Shown piece by piece: positions 47,098 through 56,182 of a DNA stretch of 64,000 nucleotides. The stretch lies in contig NZ_AUXS01000022.1 of the NCBI RefSeq assembly GCF_001625565.1, positions 83,207-147,206 on the forward strand, in the 5' to 3' direction. The notes under the pieces were generated by a model, which saw nothing but the letters and a program-made list of their open reading frames with translations, had not been told where the DNA came from and searched no databases. The stretch's first letter is position 1. Each line of letters begins with the position of its first letter. A program made the position numbers and the translations under genes. The stretch is from Pseudoalteromonas luteoviolacea NCIMB 1944. Lineage in GTDB: Bacteria > Pseudomonadota > Gammaproteobacteria > Enterobacterales > Alteromonadaceae.

Positions 47098-49524
47098 TTA
47101 GATTGGTGAACCCGGTGGCATTGACAGCGGTGCATAGTTTGCTGGCCACTTACCTTCTTTCAAGAAGTGCTGAATATGCTCACCCAAAAAGAGTTCGAAT
47201 GCTTGCGCTTTGGTGGGGCTAGAAAACAGTGACTGCTCAGTTGCGTCCGCTGCAATTTGTCGCAAATAATAGCGTAGCTGCGCCTGAACTTCTGGAGCAA
47301 CTTTATCACTGCTACTTAAATTGGCCATTCTATATGCCGTTAAATACTGTACACGGTCATTTAGCTTTTTCGCCATTGGTGATTTAGGGTTTGCTTTAAA
47401 TACTTGCTTGTGAATTTGAGTGAAAATCTCATCACTGCCTAAAAATCGGTTGTTACGAGCGTGTTGTTGTGCAACTCGGTTTAAGCGCTCAGCATTCAGT
47501 AGAAGCTGCAACGTATGTTGGCTCGCCATTTCTGGTAATGCCATTGCATCTAGTGTTAAACCGGTACGGCCGTGAATACTTTCACGATTGCGCGCCTCAC
47601 CATAGGCCTTAGGTGGGATCAAAGCAAGGATTGCTTCAGGCACAGCCAATGCCTCAGGTGATAGGGTCTCAAGTAATGACTTTAACGCATCGACCTGCTG
47701 CTCTTTCGCAACCACTTCAGCACCTTTTACGTCTCCTTCACCCCTTACTTCGTACTCATAATCAACCCCGCCGATCAGCTTGACCACGGACTCCACTTGA
47801 TACCTGTGGAACAAATATAGCGGGACTAACTTTTCTTCTAGCTGTGAAAGCGCGACACCTGGTTTGATATTTTCAATACCAAAATGTCCAAGGGCTTGTT
47901 TGCGGATCCCCATTACACGGCGCAGTTCTGTGATTGGGTCTTCGCCATTGTCCCATAGATGGGCAGTAGGATGTGCTCCCCCTTGCGGCCTAGCATCTGC
48001 GTCTGAAATATACTCTAATCCAAGCTCTTTTGTTTGTTGTATTACTTGTGCGAGTTCTTCGGCCTCATCAGCGGCTCTGAAGTCACTATATCCATACTTA
48101 ACAGCTTGAATGTCCCATGCTCCCATACCCGATGCGTACCCTTTACTCACATCTAACTGACCATTATTGGTAAATTGTACGAGTGGGTGCGGATAATCCA
48201 TAACAGAAGCGCGACCGTCAGCCGATGCAGCAAAATTGTGAGCTATTCCCAAAGTATGGCCGATTTCATGCGCACTGAGCTGACGAATTCTATCCAATGC
48301 CATATCATGTAGTTTTTTCGCCGTTTCATCTCCATTTTTAAATGGCGCAGCCAATGCTTCAGCAATGAGAATATCTTGGCGTACCCGCAATGAGCCTAGT
48401 GTTACGTGACCTTTGATTATTTCCCCAGTAAGCGGGTTGATAATAGATGCACCGTAAGACCATCCTCGTGTCGCTCTATGGACCCATTGGATCACGTTAT
48501 AGCGAATATCCATAGGGTCGGCATGTTCTGGCAACATTTTTACTTCAAATGCGCCCTTATAACCTGCCGCTTCAAAAGCTTGCTCCCACCAGCGAGCACC
48601 ATCTAATAAAGCCGTTTTTACTGGCTCAGGAACACCGGGATCCAAATAATATACGATTGGCTTTATGGCCTCCGAAACCTTTGCCGTTGGGTCCTTTTTC
48701 TCTAGGCGGTGACGCGGTATGTAACGAACATACATCGAGCTACCAAGCGGTGCCGAGTAGTCTTTATGTTCAATGCTCCAAAATCCAGATTGCGGGTGAA
48801 AAACACGCGGCTGGTAATTATCGTCAGGCAGCGCAATTAATGAGTGACGTTGATGGACTGTGATTGAATATGGATCAGCCACCGCCTGTCGAACAAACTT
48901 CCCAGGCTCACCACCTTTAAACGTCAGTACCGCCTCTAACTCGGTATTTTGTACAAACGCTTTGGATCTCGGTGTATAGACAGCACTGCGGCTGGTATCC
49001 AAACTGTAATTGCCTTGCTTGGTTGCTTTTAATCGACGAGAAACACCGTGAACATCCGACATTAAATACGGTGTGTAATCTATCAAAACGCTATCACTAT
49101 CCTCTGCAACGACTTTGAAACCATGCAAAATACTTGAAGCAAACGCCTCTTTTACACTTTGCTTTTCTGCGTCGTTATTTGCACTTGCACGATAGTAAGT
49201 ATTGTTTGCACGCAGCATGACTTTGTCACCAAAGCGTTCAAATTGTACTAAATGGCTGCCACCTAACTGCCCGCGATCCAAACCGATATCATTTGAACCC
49301 ACACCGTAAGGCAAGCTATGTTGCAATAAAAAAGGCTTTGAAAATTTATCGACGTCTAGGTAAATTTTCCCGCTGCTCTGGTCAGCATAAAACGAGTAAA
49401 ATCCAGGAAAGTGGTTAAACTTATCAGTAAATTCGTCTATGGACTTAATTGCTGCCTGCGCATGCGTTATCATAGGCAGTAACAAAGCAGTGACGAGATA
49501 AGGGGTAAAGCGTCTCTTAATCAT
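47098..49524 (-). CDS. Secreted zinc metalloprotease (metzincin, DUF5117/DUF4953 type)
   Basis: An 808-residue exported protein with a signal peptide ending near HAQA. The metzincin zinc motif is HEIGHTLGIAHNF (His419, His423, His429; catalytic Glu420), with the Met-turn-like SVMDYPHP about 20 residues later. The upstream half matches large bacterial DUF5117-type proteins and the C-terminal part is the DUF4953-like helical region. Such proteins are common in Alteromonadales and Bacteroidetes; substrates are unknown. It is a single gene divergent from fbp. Confidence 0.85.
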   Translation of the reverse strand: MIKRRFTPYLVTALLLPMITHAQAAIKSIDEFTDKFNHFPGFYSFYADQSSGKIYLDVDKFSKPFLLQHSLPYGVGSNDIGLDRGQLGGSHLVQFERFGDKVMLRANNTYYRASANNDAEKQSVKEAFASSILHGFKVVAEDSDSVLIDYTPYLMSDVHGVSRRLKATKQGNYSLDTSRSAVYTPRSKAFVQNTELEAVLTFKGGEPGKFVRQAVADPYSITVHQRHSLIALPDDNYQPRVFHPQSGFWSIEHKDYSAPLGSSMYVRYIPRHRLEKKDPTAKVSEAIKPIVYYLDPGVPEPVKTALLDGARWWEQAFEAAGYKGAFEVKMLPEHADPMDIRYNVIQWVHRATRGWSYGASIINPLTGEIIKGHVTLGSLRVRQDILIAEALAAPFKNGDETAKKLHDMALDRIRQLSAHEIGHTLGIAHNFAASADGRASVMDYPHPLVQFTNNGQLDVSKGYASGMGAWDIQAVKYGYSDFRAADEAEELAQVIQQTKELGLEYISDADARPQGGAHPTAHLWDNGEDPITELRRVMGIRKQALGHFGIENIKPGVALSQLEEKLVPLYLFHRYQVESVVKLIGGVDYEYEVRGEGDVKGAEVVAKEQQVDALKSLLETLSPEALAVPEAILALIPPKAYGEARNRESIHGRTGLTLDAMALPEMASQHTLQLLLNAERLNRVAQQHARNNRFLGSDEIFTQIHKQVFKANPKSPMAKKLNDRVQYLTAYRMANLSSSDKVAPEVQAQLRYYLRQIAADATEQSLFSSPTKAQAFELFLGEHIQHFLKEGKWPANYAPLSMPPGSPI

Positions 49525-49683
49525 AATAGTGTCTTTGTTATTTCATGTTTTGTGGTTGTTTTTTAGCTAGTATATAAAATTGTATACAAAAAACAGTAAT
49601 TCAAGACGAAATTCAGCGCAGTTCGCAGTGCCTCTCTCACATAAAACCACTGCGACCCGACAAACGTTATCAGGATTTAAAAT

Positions 49684-50652
49684 ATGCGTAGATTACCACC
49701 GGTGTTATTTGAAGATGGGTGCTCTAGAGAATTAGTTTCTCTGATCCGTACAATTTTGGCGGCTTGTAAAGAGATCTCTTTTAGAGTTGGGCAGGGTGCA
49801 CTGTCAGGTGTTTTAGGCTCTACTTTGGATGAAAATATTCAAGGAGAAACCCAGAAAAAACTAGACGTTCTGTCAAACCAACTAATCAAAGACATCTTAT
49901 TGGAATCTGGATACGTAAAAGCAATTGCTTCTGAAGAGGAAGACTATACAGTTGCTGGTAACCCAAACGCCAAATACATAGTTTCATTTGACCCGCTAGA
50001 TGGCTCATCTAACACAGATATCAACTCACTTGTGGGCACGATTTTCTCTATTATGGAAGCGCCTGAAGGTTCAGATCCTGCTGATCCCGCCATTTTCATG
50101 CAGCCAGGTAAAAACCAAATTGCAGCAGGGTATGTCTTGTATGGACCGTCTACCACACTTGCCTTATCAACGGGTAAAGGTACGCGCATCTTTACATTAG
50201 ATAAAACCCATGGCAGCTTCTTATTGACTGAAGATTTCGCAAAAATTCCAGAAGATACTCAAGAATTTGCGGTCAATGCTTCAAACCAGCGTCACTGGCA
50301 ACCGGCAATGAAAGAGTATATCGCAGACTTGTTGGCAGGTGCTGAAGGGCCTAGAGGGAAAAACTTTAACATGCGTTGGATTGCTGCCATGGTAGGTGAT
50401 GTACATCGCGTATTATGTCGCGGCGGCTTATTTACTTACCCTGCCGATACTAAAAATCCAGAAAAACCTTATAAACTAAGACTGCTTTATGAAGCAAACC
50501 CAATGGCTATGCTAGTTGAGCAAGCAGGTGGGTTAGCGCACACTGGTGCAGAGCGTATTTTAGACATTCAGCCAAATGCGATCCACCAGCGTGTTGCTGT
50601 TATTTTGGGTTCGAAAAACGAAGTTGAAGCCTGTTTGAATTACCACAAGTAA
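49684..50652 (+). CDS. fbp: Class I fructose-1,6-bisphosphatase
   Basis: A 322-residue gluconeogenic enzyme. Metal and substrate motifs are [17 protein letters not shown] and [14 protein letters not shown], followed by [15 protein letters not shown]. Length and sequence fit class I FBPase. It is a single gene with its own promoter region, divergent from the metzincin gene. Confidence 0.95.
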   Translation: MRRLPPVLFEDGCSRELVSLIRTILAACKEISFRVGQGALSGVLGSTLDENIQGETQKKLDVLSNQLIKDILLESGYVKAIASEEEDYTVAGNPNAKYIVSFDPLDGSSNTDINSLVGTIFSIMEAPEGSDPADPAIFMQPGKNQIAAGYVLYGPSTTLALSTGKGTRIFTLDKTHGSFLLTEDFAKIPEDTQEFAVNASNQRHWQPAMKEYIADLLAGAEGPRGKNFNMRWIAAMVGDVHRVLCRGGLFTYPADTKNPEKPYKLRLLYEANPMAMLVEQAGGLAHTGAERILDIQPNAIHQRVAVILGSKNEVEACLNYHK

Positions 50653-50673
50653 TTCAACATCCTTTGCATTTTA

Positions 50674-50705
50674 GGTCAATCTAACAGCGCGACTAAGCGC
50701 GTTAG
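50674..50705. terminator. Hairpin covering the stop codon of the 105-residue gene
   Basis: GGTCAA-T-CTAA (50674-50684) pairs with TTAG-T-TTGACC (50702-50712), with an inner CGCG/CGCG stem. The stop codon of the minus-strand gene (50676-50678) lies in one arm. It separates fbp from its convergent neighbour. Confidence 0.45.
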
Positions 50706-50993
50706 TTTGACCTTGTCGATGCCTCCCATCAGCTCGGGATCAGATAAGGCGTATAAACAGCCTTCTAACTCTCCCACGTCATACTCTTCTCGCTGTAATA
50801 ACACCGTCGCCCAGAGTTCTAAATCCGATACATCTATTTCATCGTCAATTGCGCGCAGCAACACTGCTTTGAAGGTTGTCACAGACAATGTGTAAGCCCC
50901 CACTTGTACTGTATTGTTGAGCATAACTTGTATGGCATTATCTCTATCTATACCAAACTCAGCAAATGTACATACGGCTTCAAAATAATTCAC
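50676..50993 (-). CDS. Unrecognised small acidic protein
   Basis: A 105-residue, soluble, strongly acidic and leucine-rich protein with no signal peptide or membrane helix. The pattern suggests an all-helical fold. I do not recognise a family. It is downstream of the ABC transporter region on the same side of the chromosome but 24 bases upstream in transcription terms lies the ATPase gene stop, so it may be the last gene of the transporter operon. Confidence 0.6.
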   Translation of the reverse strand: MNYFEAVCTFAEFGIDRDNAIQVMLNNTVQVGAYTLSVTTFKAVLLRAIDDEIDVSDLELWATVLLQREEYDVGELEGCLYALSDPELMGGIDKVKLTRLVALLD

Positions 50994-51017
50994 ACTATCC
51001 TCTCAAATCTGATTGAC

Positions 51018-51803
51018 TTAACTCGCCTGTGGCACTTCCAGCACAGTCCCATTCATGTATGCAAGTAGCTGTGTTTGACTCACCTCTTTGAGCGCCACAT
51101 CCGCCACTGAATAACCTTGAAATAACACCACGGCTCGATCACAAAGCGTACTTACTTGATGCAAATTATGGCTGATCAACATAATTGCAATCCCTTGAGA
51201 GCTAAGCAAACGGATCAGTGACATTAAAAAACCATACTGCTCAGCCCCTAAAGCTGAAGTGGGCTCATCCATAACAATTATATCGGCTCCTGCATGGACG
51301 GCTCGTATAATAGCAACAACTTGCTTTTGACCACCAGACAAGGTTGCTACAGGCGCGTTGAGATCAGGTAAGTATGTGCCTAGTCTTTGTAGAAGTTTTT
51401 GTGCCTTTTTAGCCATCGCGTTTTTGTCAAGCCAGCCAAAAAACCTTAAAATTTTATTGGCGTGCAAAATCTCTCGATTTAGAAATAGGTTTTCAATCAC
51501 GCTTAACTCATTCACCAATGCCAGCTCCTGATGAACAATCGCCAAGCCAGCTTGCTGAGAGGCGCTTGGAGAGTTTAATAACAATGCCTGTTCATTTATT
51601 TCTATGGTGCCTTTATTTGGTTGTATCCGACCGGCAAGACAATTGACAAGCGTCGATTTGCCTGCGCCATTGTCACCTAATAACGCGACAACCTCTCCCC
51701 GGTTTATACTAAAGCTCACGCCATTTAGCACATCAACACCATCGAAGTTTTTCTGTAAACCACTCACTTTTAATACGATTTGGTCCAATGCCGAGCGTTT
51801 CAT
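51018..51803 (-). CDS. Sugar ABC transporter ATPase (single-domain, FrcA-like)
   Basis: A 261-residue ATPase of a CUT2 (ribose/fructose-type) importer. It has Walker A GDNGAGKST, signature LSGGQKQVV, Walker B IIVMDEPTSALG and the switch His in LISHNLHQ. Unlike RbsA, which has two ATPase halves (about 500 residues), it has one, as in Rhizobium FrcA. Its ATG shares one base with the permease stop (TAATG), so translation is coupled. The substrate is probably a monosaccharide; identity unknown. Confidence 0.85.
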   Translation of the reverse strand: MKRSALDQIVLKVSGLQKNFDGVDVLNGVSFSINRGEVVALLGDNGAGKSTLVNCLAGRIQPNKGTIEINEQALLLNSPSASQQAGLAIVHQELALVNELSVIENLFLNREILHANKILRFFGWLDKNAMAKKAQKLLQRLGTYLPDLNAPVATLSGGQKQVVAIIRAVHAGADIIVMDEPTSALGAEQYGFLMSLIRLLSSQGIAIMLISHNLHQVSTLCDRAVVLFQGYSVADVALKEVSQTQLLAYMNGTVLEVPQAS

Positions 51804-52735
51804 TATTTATTCACCTTTGAGGTAACGATCACTGCCGCAATCAAAATTATGCCTTTCACCATCATTTGTTCATTGCTAGAAAACCCACTGAGAATTAAGC
51901 CATTGTTAATACATCCAATAAGCCAAACTCCCAGCAAGACACCAATAATATTGACTCTCCCACCCAATAAACTGCATCCACCTAAAGCCACGGCGGCAAT
52001 TAGCGCCATTAAATCGGACTCGCCAATGGCATATCTCGCACTTTGCATTCGACCGGCATATAGCAAACCAGCCAATGCTGCAAACCCACCTGACAACGCC
52101 ATTGCGCAAACTCGTATGCGAGATACCACTAGCCCCATACTATGAGCAGCTGGTTTGCTTGCTCCTACCGCAAATAAATGACGGCCAAATCGCAGTTTGT
52201 TTAAAATGGTATGAGCTAAGAAGACCAAACCTGCTAACCACAATATTTGTGAGGGTATACCAATCACTGTACCTTGACCAAAAAGGCTAATAAACTGAGG
52301 ATCTATAATCGGAATTGATTGCAGCCCAGACAGCTGCCGTGAAAAGCCAGTCAGAAACCCGAGCATTCCCAGTGTGACAATCAAAGATGGTATGCCCAAA
52401 CGCTCGCATAAATAGCCATTTAACGCACCAATGAGTCCACCAAGTAACAGCGATACAACAACCGCTATAGTGATCCCATAGGATTGAAGTAACATAGCTG
52501 CAACCAAGCCGCATATTGCCACAATTGCACCTATTGACAGGTCAATATGTCCAACAGAAAGAGCAAAGCTCAGACCAATAGCCATAACCACAATAGGACT
52601 CGTTTGCATCAATATATTGAGCAAATTGGCAGTGGTAAAAAATGCGGTATGAGAGAGTAGCACTGTAAAGATCAGCATTGTTATCGCAAAAGCATAGTAA
52701 ACAAGTGTGTGTGCAGTCAGCTTAACGTGCATCAT
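51803..52735 (-). CDS. Sugar ABC transporter permease (CUT2, RbsC/FrcC-like)
   Basis: A 310-residue membrane protein with about eight to ten helices. Family landmarks are the helix region SVGHIDLSIGAIVAICGLVAA, LIVTLGMLGFLTG and ALGGCSLLGGRVNIIGVLLG. The start is set at ATG 52735 (MMHVKLT) with GGAG 6 bases upstream, inside the end of the binding-protein gene (14-base overlap); an upstream frame to 52780 is less likely. It forms the membrane channel with the single-domain ATPase. Confidence 0.85.
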   Translation of the reverse strand: MMHVKLTAHTLVYYAFAITMLIFTVLLSHTAFFTTANLLNILMQTSPIVVMAIGLSFALSVGHIDLSIGAIVAICGLVAAMLLQSYGITIAVVVSLLLGGLIGALNGYLCERLGIPSLIVTLGMLGFLTGFSRQLSGLQSIPIIDPQFISLFGQGTVIGIPSQILWLAGLVFLAHTILNKLRFGRHLFAVGASKPAAHSMGLVVSRIRVCAMALSGGFAALAGLLYAGRMQSARYAIGESDLMALIAAVALGGCSLLGGRVNIIGVLLGVWLIGCINNGLILSGFSSNEQMMVKGIILIAAVIVTSKVNK

Positions 52736-53819
52736 GATCTTCTCCATGTCCCGTGGCTTCTTGTGACTGTTCCAATACACTTTTTAATATATGCGGCAGA
52801 GGTGTCTTAAAGGCAAGACGCCATGATTCGGCGATATTTTCGAATGTCACTGAATTGTAGTTTACCTGCGTGTACAGAGGAGTACTTACGTCCGTTGCTG
52901 CACCAGCACCAATCCTTGCCATTAAAGTACCAATTTGGTGGGGGCGATCAGATACAGCGCCATACATATTGCCATGCAGCGCCATATCTAGCAGGTTATT
53001 GGTACCAAGATCGTGTGATATCACTTTAACATCTTTGCGATTGGCGATACGAAGCGACTCTATTACGCCTTCAGCTGCGGCATCCCAAGAAACATAAATG
53101 GCTTTGAGATCTGGATGCTGAATTAACATCGCAGCTGTTAGTTGTGCGGTTTGGCTTTTTTTCACAAAACCTTTTTTTACCATGAGATGTATATCTTCGT
53201 ACTGTTCGAGTGCGTCAACAAAGGCTTCATCTCGTTTATTAGTGATATGATAATCTGCCTCATGGTAAATCATCCCCACCTTCCCTTGACTGTCAATTGC
53301 TTGTGCAACCAAGTTTGCAGCTGCGCGCCCCATACCGTCTACATTATCGCCAACCAAACCTGCAAAATCCTGACCGTGTATAAACCCGGCGATTGGGTTA
53401 CTGAGCAAAACCAGCTGCGTTCCCGCTTTGCTCAAGCGTAAATAACTGGGCTTTGCACTGAGACTATCTATGCTCAATGACAGTAAAATATCAGGGGTTA
53501 AAGCAGCTAAAGTTTCTAAATCAGATATTTGCTTCGCAGGATCATAATGTGCTTCGGTTACCGCTAGCACTTCAATACCAAGTCGCTTGAACTCCTCTTT
53601 CGCCCCCAATGTGACCGAATTAACCCAAGGACTTGAACCATGCCATGCCATAACCGCAGTGAGCTTTGCGTCTTGCACTTTAGCTTCTTGCTGCTGTGTA
53701 AGCGTAAAACCGTCACTGCTATTAGCAACAGCGAGATGATTGCAGCTAAGACACACCAAAATACCTAAAAACAACTTGATACACGCTTTTTCACAATGCC
53801 TTAGCTTACTTAGCATCAT
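52722..53819 (-). CDS. Periplasmic sugar-binding protein of the ABC importer
   Basis: A 365-residue Peripla_BP-type protein with an N-terminal signal peptide (hydrophobic LFLGILVCLSC then ending near AVANS). The fold is seen from LTAVMAWHGSSPWVNSVTLGAKEEFKRLG, LTPDILLSLSIDS and the segment LKAIYVSWDAAAEGVIESL. AAGGGA lies about 8 bases before the ATG. It is the first gene of the importer operon, divergent from the ROK-family gene. The C-terminal tail is charged (HGEDHDAR) and overlaps the permease start. Confidence 0.85.
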   Translation of the reverse strand: MMLSKLRHCEKACIKLFLGILVCLSCNHLAVANSSDGFTLTQQQEAKVQDAKLTAVMAWHGSSPWVNSVTLGAKEEFKRLGIEVLAVTEAHYDPAKQISDLETLAALTPDILLSLSIDSLSAKPSYLRLSKAGTQLVLLSNPIAGFIHGQDFAGLVGDNVDGMGRAAANLVAQAIDSQGKVGMIYHEADYHITNKRDEAFVDALEQYEDIHLMVKKGFVKKSQTAQLTAAMLIQHPDLKAIYVSWDAAAEGVIESLRIANRKDVKVISHDLGTNNLLDMALHGNMYGAVSDRPHQIGTLMARIGAGAATDVSTPLYTQVNYNSVTFENIAESWRLAFKTPLPHILKSVLEQSQEATGHGEDHDAR

Positions 53820-53861
53820 CCAATAGTCCCTTTAATGAAAACCAACATTAGTACATATAAT

Positions 53862-53908
53862 CAGCACACTATGGTTTGTCAATTTATTTTACTAACCCCG
53901 GTGTGCTG
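53862..53908. promoter_or_regulatory. Spaced inverted repeat in the ABC/ROK divergent region
   Basis: CAGCACAC (53862-53869) and GTGTGCTG (53901-53908) are perfect inverted repeats 31 bp apart, flanking an AT-rich centre. The half-sites lie about three helical turns apart between divergent promoters and are a candidate operator for the ROK-family regulator. Confidence 0.45.
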
Positions 53909-54015
53909 TGATAGTCGACTGAAAAATTTAAACTATTCGAAAATCACTCTTTGTGTAATAAGATAAGCAGTCTAACGACGTAGTCGATATTCGAGATAAA
54001 ATTAAAGGAAAAACT

Positions 54016-55209
54016 GTGAAAGGGTCAAATGCTAAGCAAAATAAAGCCGTTAACTTACGTTTAGTATTGACGCAGATCGTCACCCTAGGACCAATTTCTC
54101 GGGCTGAAATCGCACGTAATACGATGTTAACTAAGCAAACCATTACTAACATGGTAGAAGAGCTCTTAGCCTTAGACCTGGTTGAAGAAATTGGCATAAA
54201 GCGCACCGAGGGAGCTGGTAAGCCTTCAAAAATGTTGTGTTTAAACAAGTATGCAGCGTTTACTTATGCAGTTCGAATATCTTCCGATACACTGGAATTA
54301 GGGGTGTATTACCTCAACGGGGAATGTCACAGCAAAACCACGCAACATTTTGCATCACAGCCGACTGCCGCAGACATAGTTGAGGCGATAAATATCTTTG
54401 CAAAAGAGCAAAAGCTAAATCAAAACAAAATATTGGCTGTTGGACTATCAATTCAAATCCATCGCGCTGACGCAATAACCCAGTACCAAAAAAATCAAGC
54501 ACTGCAGGCGCAATTGAGTGAACTACTCCACTTACCTGTCGCCATAGAAACCACCGCATCGGCTTGTGCAGCCTATCAGATGCTGTTTGGCGAAGCACAA
54601 ACATTACATAATTTTATATACATTCATATCGGGAGCAAAGTAGAAGCCGCTGTTGTATACGATAGACAAGTACTATTGGGACAAAATGGATTAACCGGCG
54701 CCATTGGGGATATTTTTGTGACCCCAGAGCACAATGAAAAAACGGGGGAGCTCGGTACTCTGAATGACTTTGTTTCACTCAACTCTCTGCGCTCATGTCT
54801 TGCAAACGGCTCAGAGGCCAACATATCTCTCAGTGAATTAACCCCGTTACAACACCCTATGTGTGAAAAGTGGATTGCCCGTGCCACTGAGCCACTGCGT
54901 ATCGCCATTCATACCTTGGAGTCATTACTAAATACCCAGACAATCATTGTTGGCAGCGATATGAGCGAAGCTTGCCTAGATAGTCTAATTGCGCAATTGA
55001 GACCATTCATTCCCTCTATCTCTCAAATGGGCGAACGCGAAATAGTTAGATTAATTAAGGTACCTAATATCAGTAGCATCGCATTAACCGGTGTTGCTAC
55101 TCTCCCACTACATGCAGCATTGAGTAGCAAAAATATGCAAACACTGTACACGCCATCTATCTGGAATGAAAATGCATTGCAACGCAGTATTTTTTCACAT
55201 GCCTTTTAG
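54016..55209 (+). CDS. ROK-family transcriptional regulator, degenerate sugar domain
   Basis: A 397-residue protein with an N-terminal winged helix (LGPISRAEIARNTMLTKQTITNMVEELLALDLV) as in NagC/Mlc/XylR. The following sugar-kinase-like domain keeps the overall ROK pattern (FIYIHIGSKVEAAVVYD, GQNGLTGAIGDI). It lacks the zinc-binding Cys-rich motif (CxCGxxGC) and the catalytic Asp of the kinase members, so it should act only as a regulator. The start is GTG 54016 with AAAGGA upstream. It is divergent from the FrcBCA-like importer and probably controls it, the same logic as frcR-frcBCA in rhizobia. Confidence 0.8.
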   Translation: MKGSNAKQNKAVNLRLVLTQIVTLGPISRAEIARNTMLTKQTITNMVEELLALDLVEEIGIKRTEGAGKPSKMLCLNKYAAFTYAVRISSDTLELGVYYLNGECHSKTTQHFASQPTAADIVEAINIFAKEQKLNQNKILAVGLSIQIHRADAITQYQKNQALQAQLSELLHLPVAIETTASACAAYQMLFGEAQTLHNFIYIHIGSKVEAAVVYDRQVLLGQNGLTGAIGDIFVTPEHNEKTGELGTLNDFVSLNSLRSCLANGSEANISLSELTPLQHPMCEKWIARATEPLRIAIHTLESLLNTQTIIVGSDMSEACLDSLIAQLRPFIPSISQMGEREIVRLIKVPNISSIALTGVATLPLHAALSSKNMQTLYTPSIWNENALQRSIFSHAF

Positions 55210-55228
55210 TATGCTTAAACTACGCTCC

Positions 55229-56068
55229 TTAGCTTATTTCAACAGGAAGATCTATAAGCTTTCCCCATTCGCTCCAGGAACCGTCATAAACGTGTAGATC
55301 TGAATAACCACATTCAGTTGCTGCCAACGCTAAAATACACGCCGTGATCCCTGAACCACAGCTAAATTGCAGTGCTTTTGTATGCGGCTGAATACCAAAT
55401 TGAGAAAAGAGCACAGTTAACTCAGACACAGGCTTTAGCAGCCCCTGCTCTGTAAGTAATTTACTATAAGGCAAGTTTACACTGTTGGGGATATGTCCTT
55501 GGCGCATACCAGATCTAGGCTCAGCGCCTTCACCAGCAAAACGCTGCGCCCCTCTGGCATCTATGAGCAAAGTTTGTTGGCACTCTATTTTTTCTTTCAC
55601 CTCTTCTCTATCAATAAAAAAGCCATTTTTGGGCTCAGCTGTAAAATCACCAATATTCGCTGCAAGTGAATAGTCTGCAACGGTAGGATAACCACACGCT
55701 TGCCAGTGCTTTAAACCTCCATCGAGTACAAATACCTGTTCAAATCCCATGGCTTTGAACATCCACCAAGCTCTTGCCGCACTAAACAAGCCTTTATCAT
55801 CATATACGACCACAATATCATCGTTATTGATACCTAATTGGCGTGCTTCAGCTTGAAAGACTTCACGCGAGCACATCATGTTTGGCACTGACGTATTGTG
55901 TTCACTAAAAGTGTGACTAATGTCAAATCGCAATGCCCCTGGGATGATAGTATCAGGTTGATAAACGCCAGATTCACCCGGCTTTATTATTCCAGAATCA
56001 AGAATAATGACATCTTGTCTATTTTCGTGAAGCCACTGACAACTTTTTAAGTTTTTTATCATTTTCAC
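55229..56068 (-). CDS. sseA: Rhodanese-type sulfurtransferase (3-mercaptopyruvate/thiosulfate)
   Basis: A 279-residue protein with two rhodanese domains. The active-site loop in the second domain is SCGSGITACI, with catalytic Cys followed by GSG, the motif typical of 3-mercaptopyruvate sulfurtransferase (SseA). The first domain has VVVYDDKGLFSAARAWWMFKAMG. It transfers sulfane sulfur to an acceptor such as cyanide or a thiol. Single gene; tail-to-tail with the ROK-family gene and divergent from the glycosyltransferase. Confidence 0.85.
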   Translation of the reverse strand: MKMIKNLKSCQWLHENRQDVIILDSGIIKPGESGVYQPDTIIPGALRFDISHTFSEHNTSVPNMMCSREVFQAEARQLGINNDDIVVVYDDKGLFSAARAWWMFKAMGFEQVFVLDGGLKHWQACGYPTVADYSLAANIGDFTAEPKNGFFIDREEVKEKIECQQTLLIDARGAQRFAGEGAEPRSGMRQGHIPNSVNLPYSKLLTEQGLLKPVSELTVLFSQFGIQPHTKALQFSCGSGITACILALAATECGYSDLHVYDGSWSEWGKLIDLPVEIS

Positions 56069-56182
56069 ACACTTATTTGATTAAATTTGGTTAAATTCCT
56101 ACACAGCTAACGCTATACTAGATAGCTTTAGTGAATATCTCAAATAGTGTATATGGGCAGCAACATCATTGATTCAAGCCAA

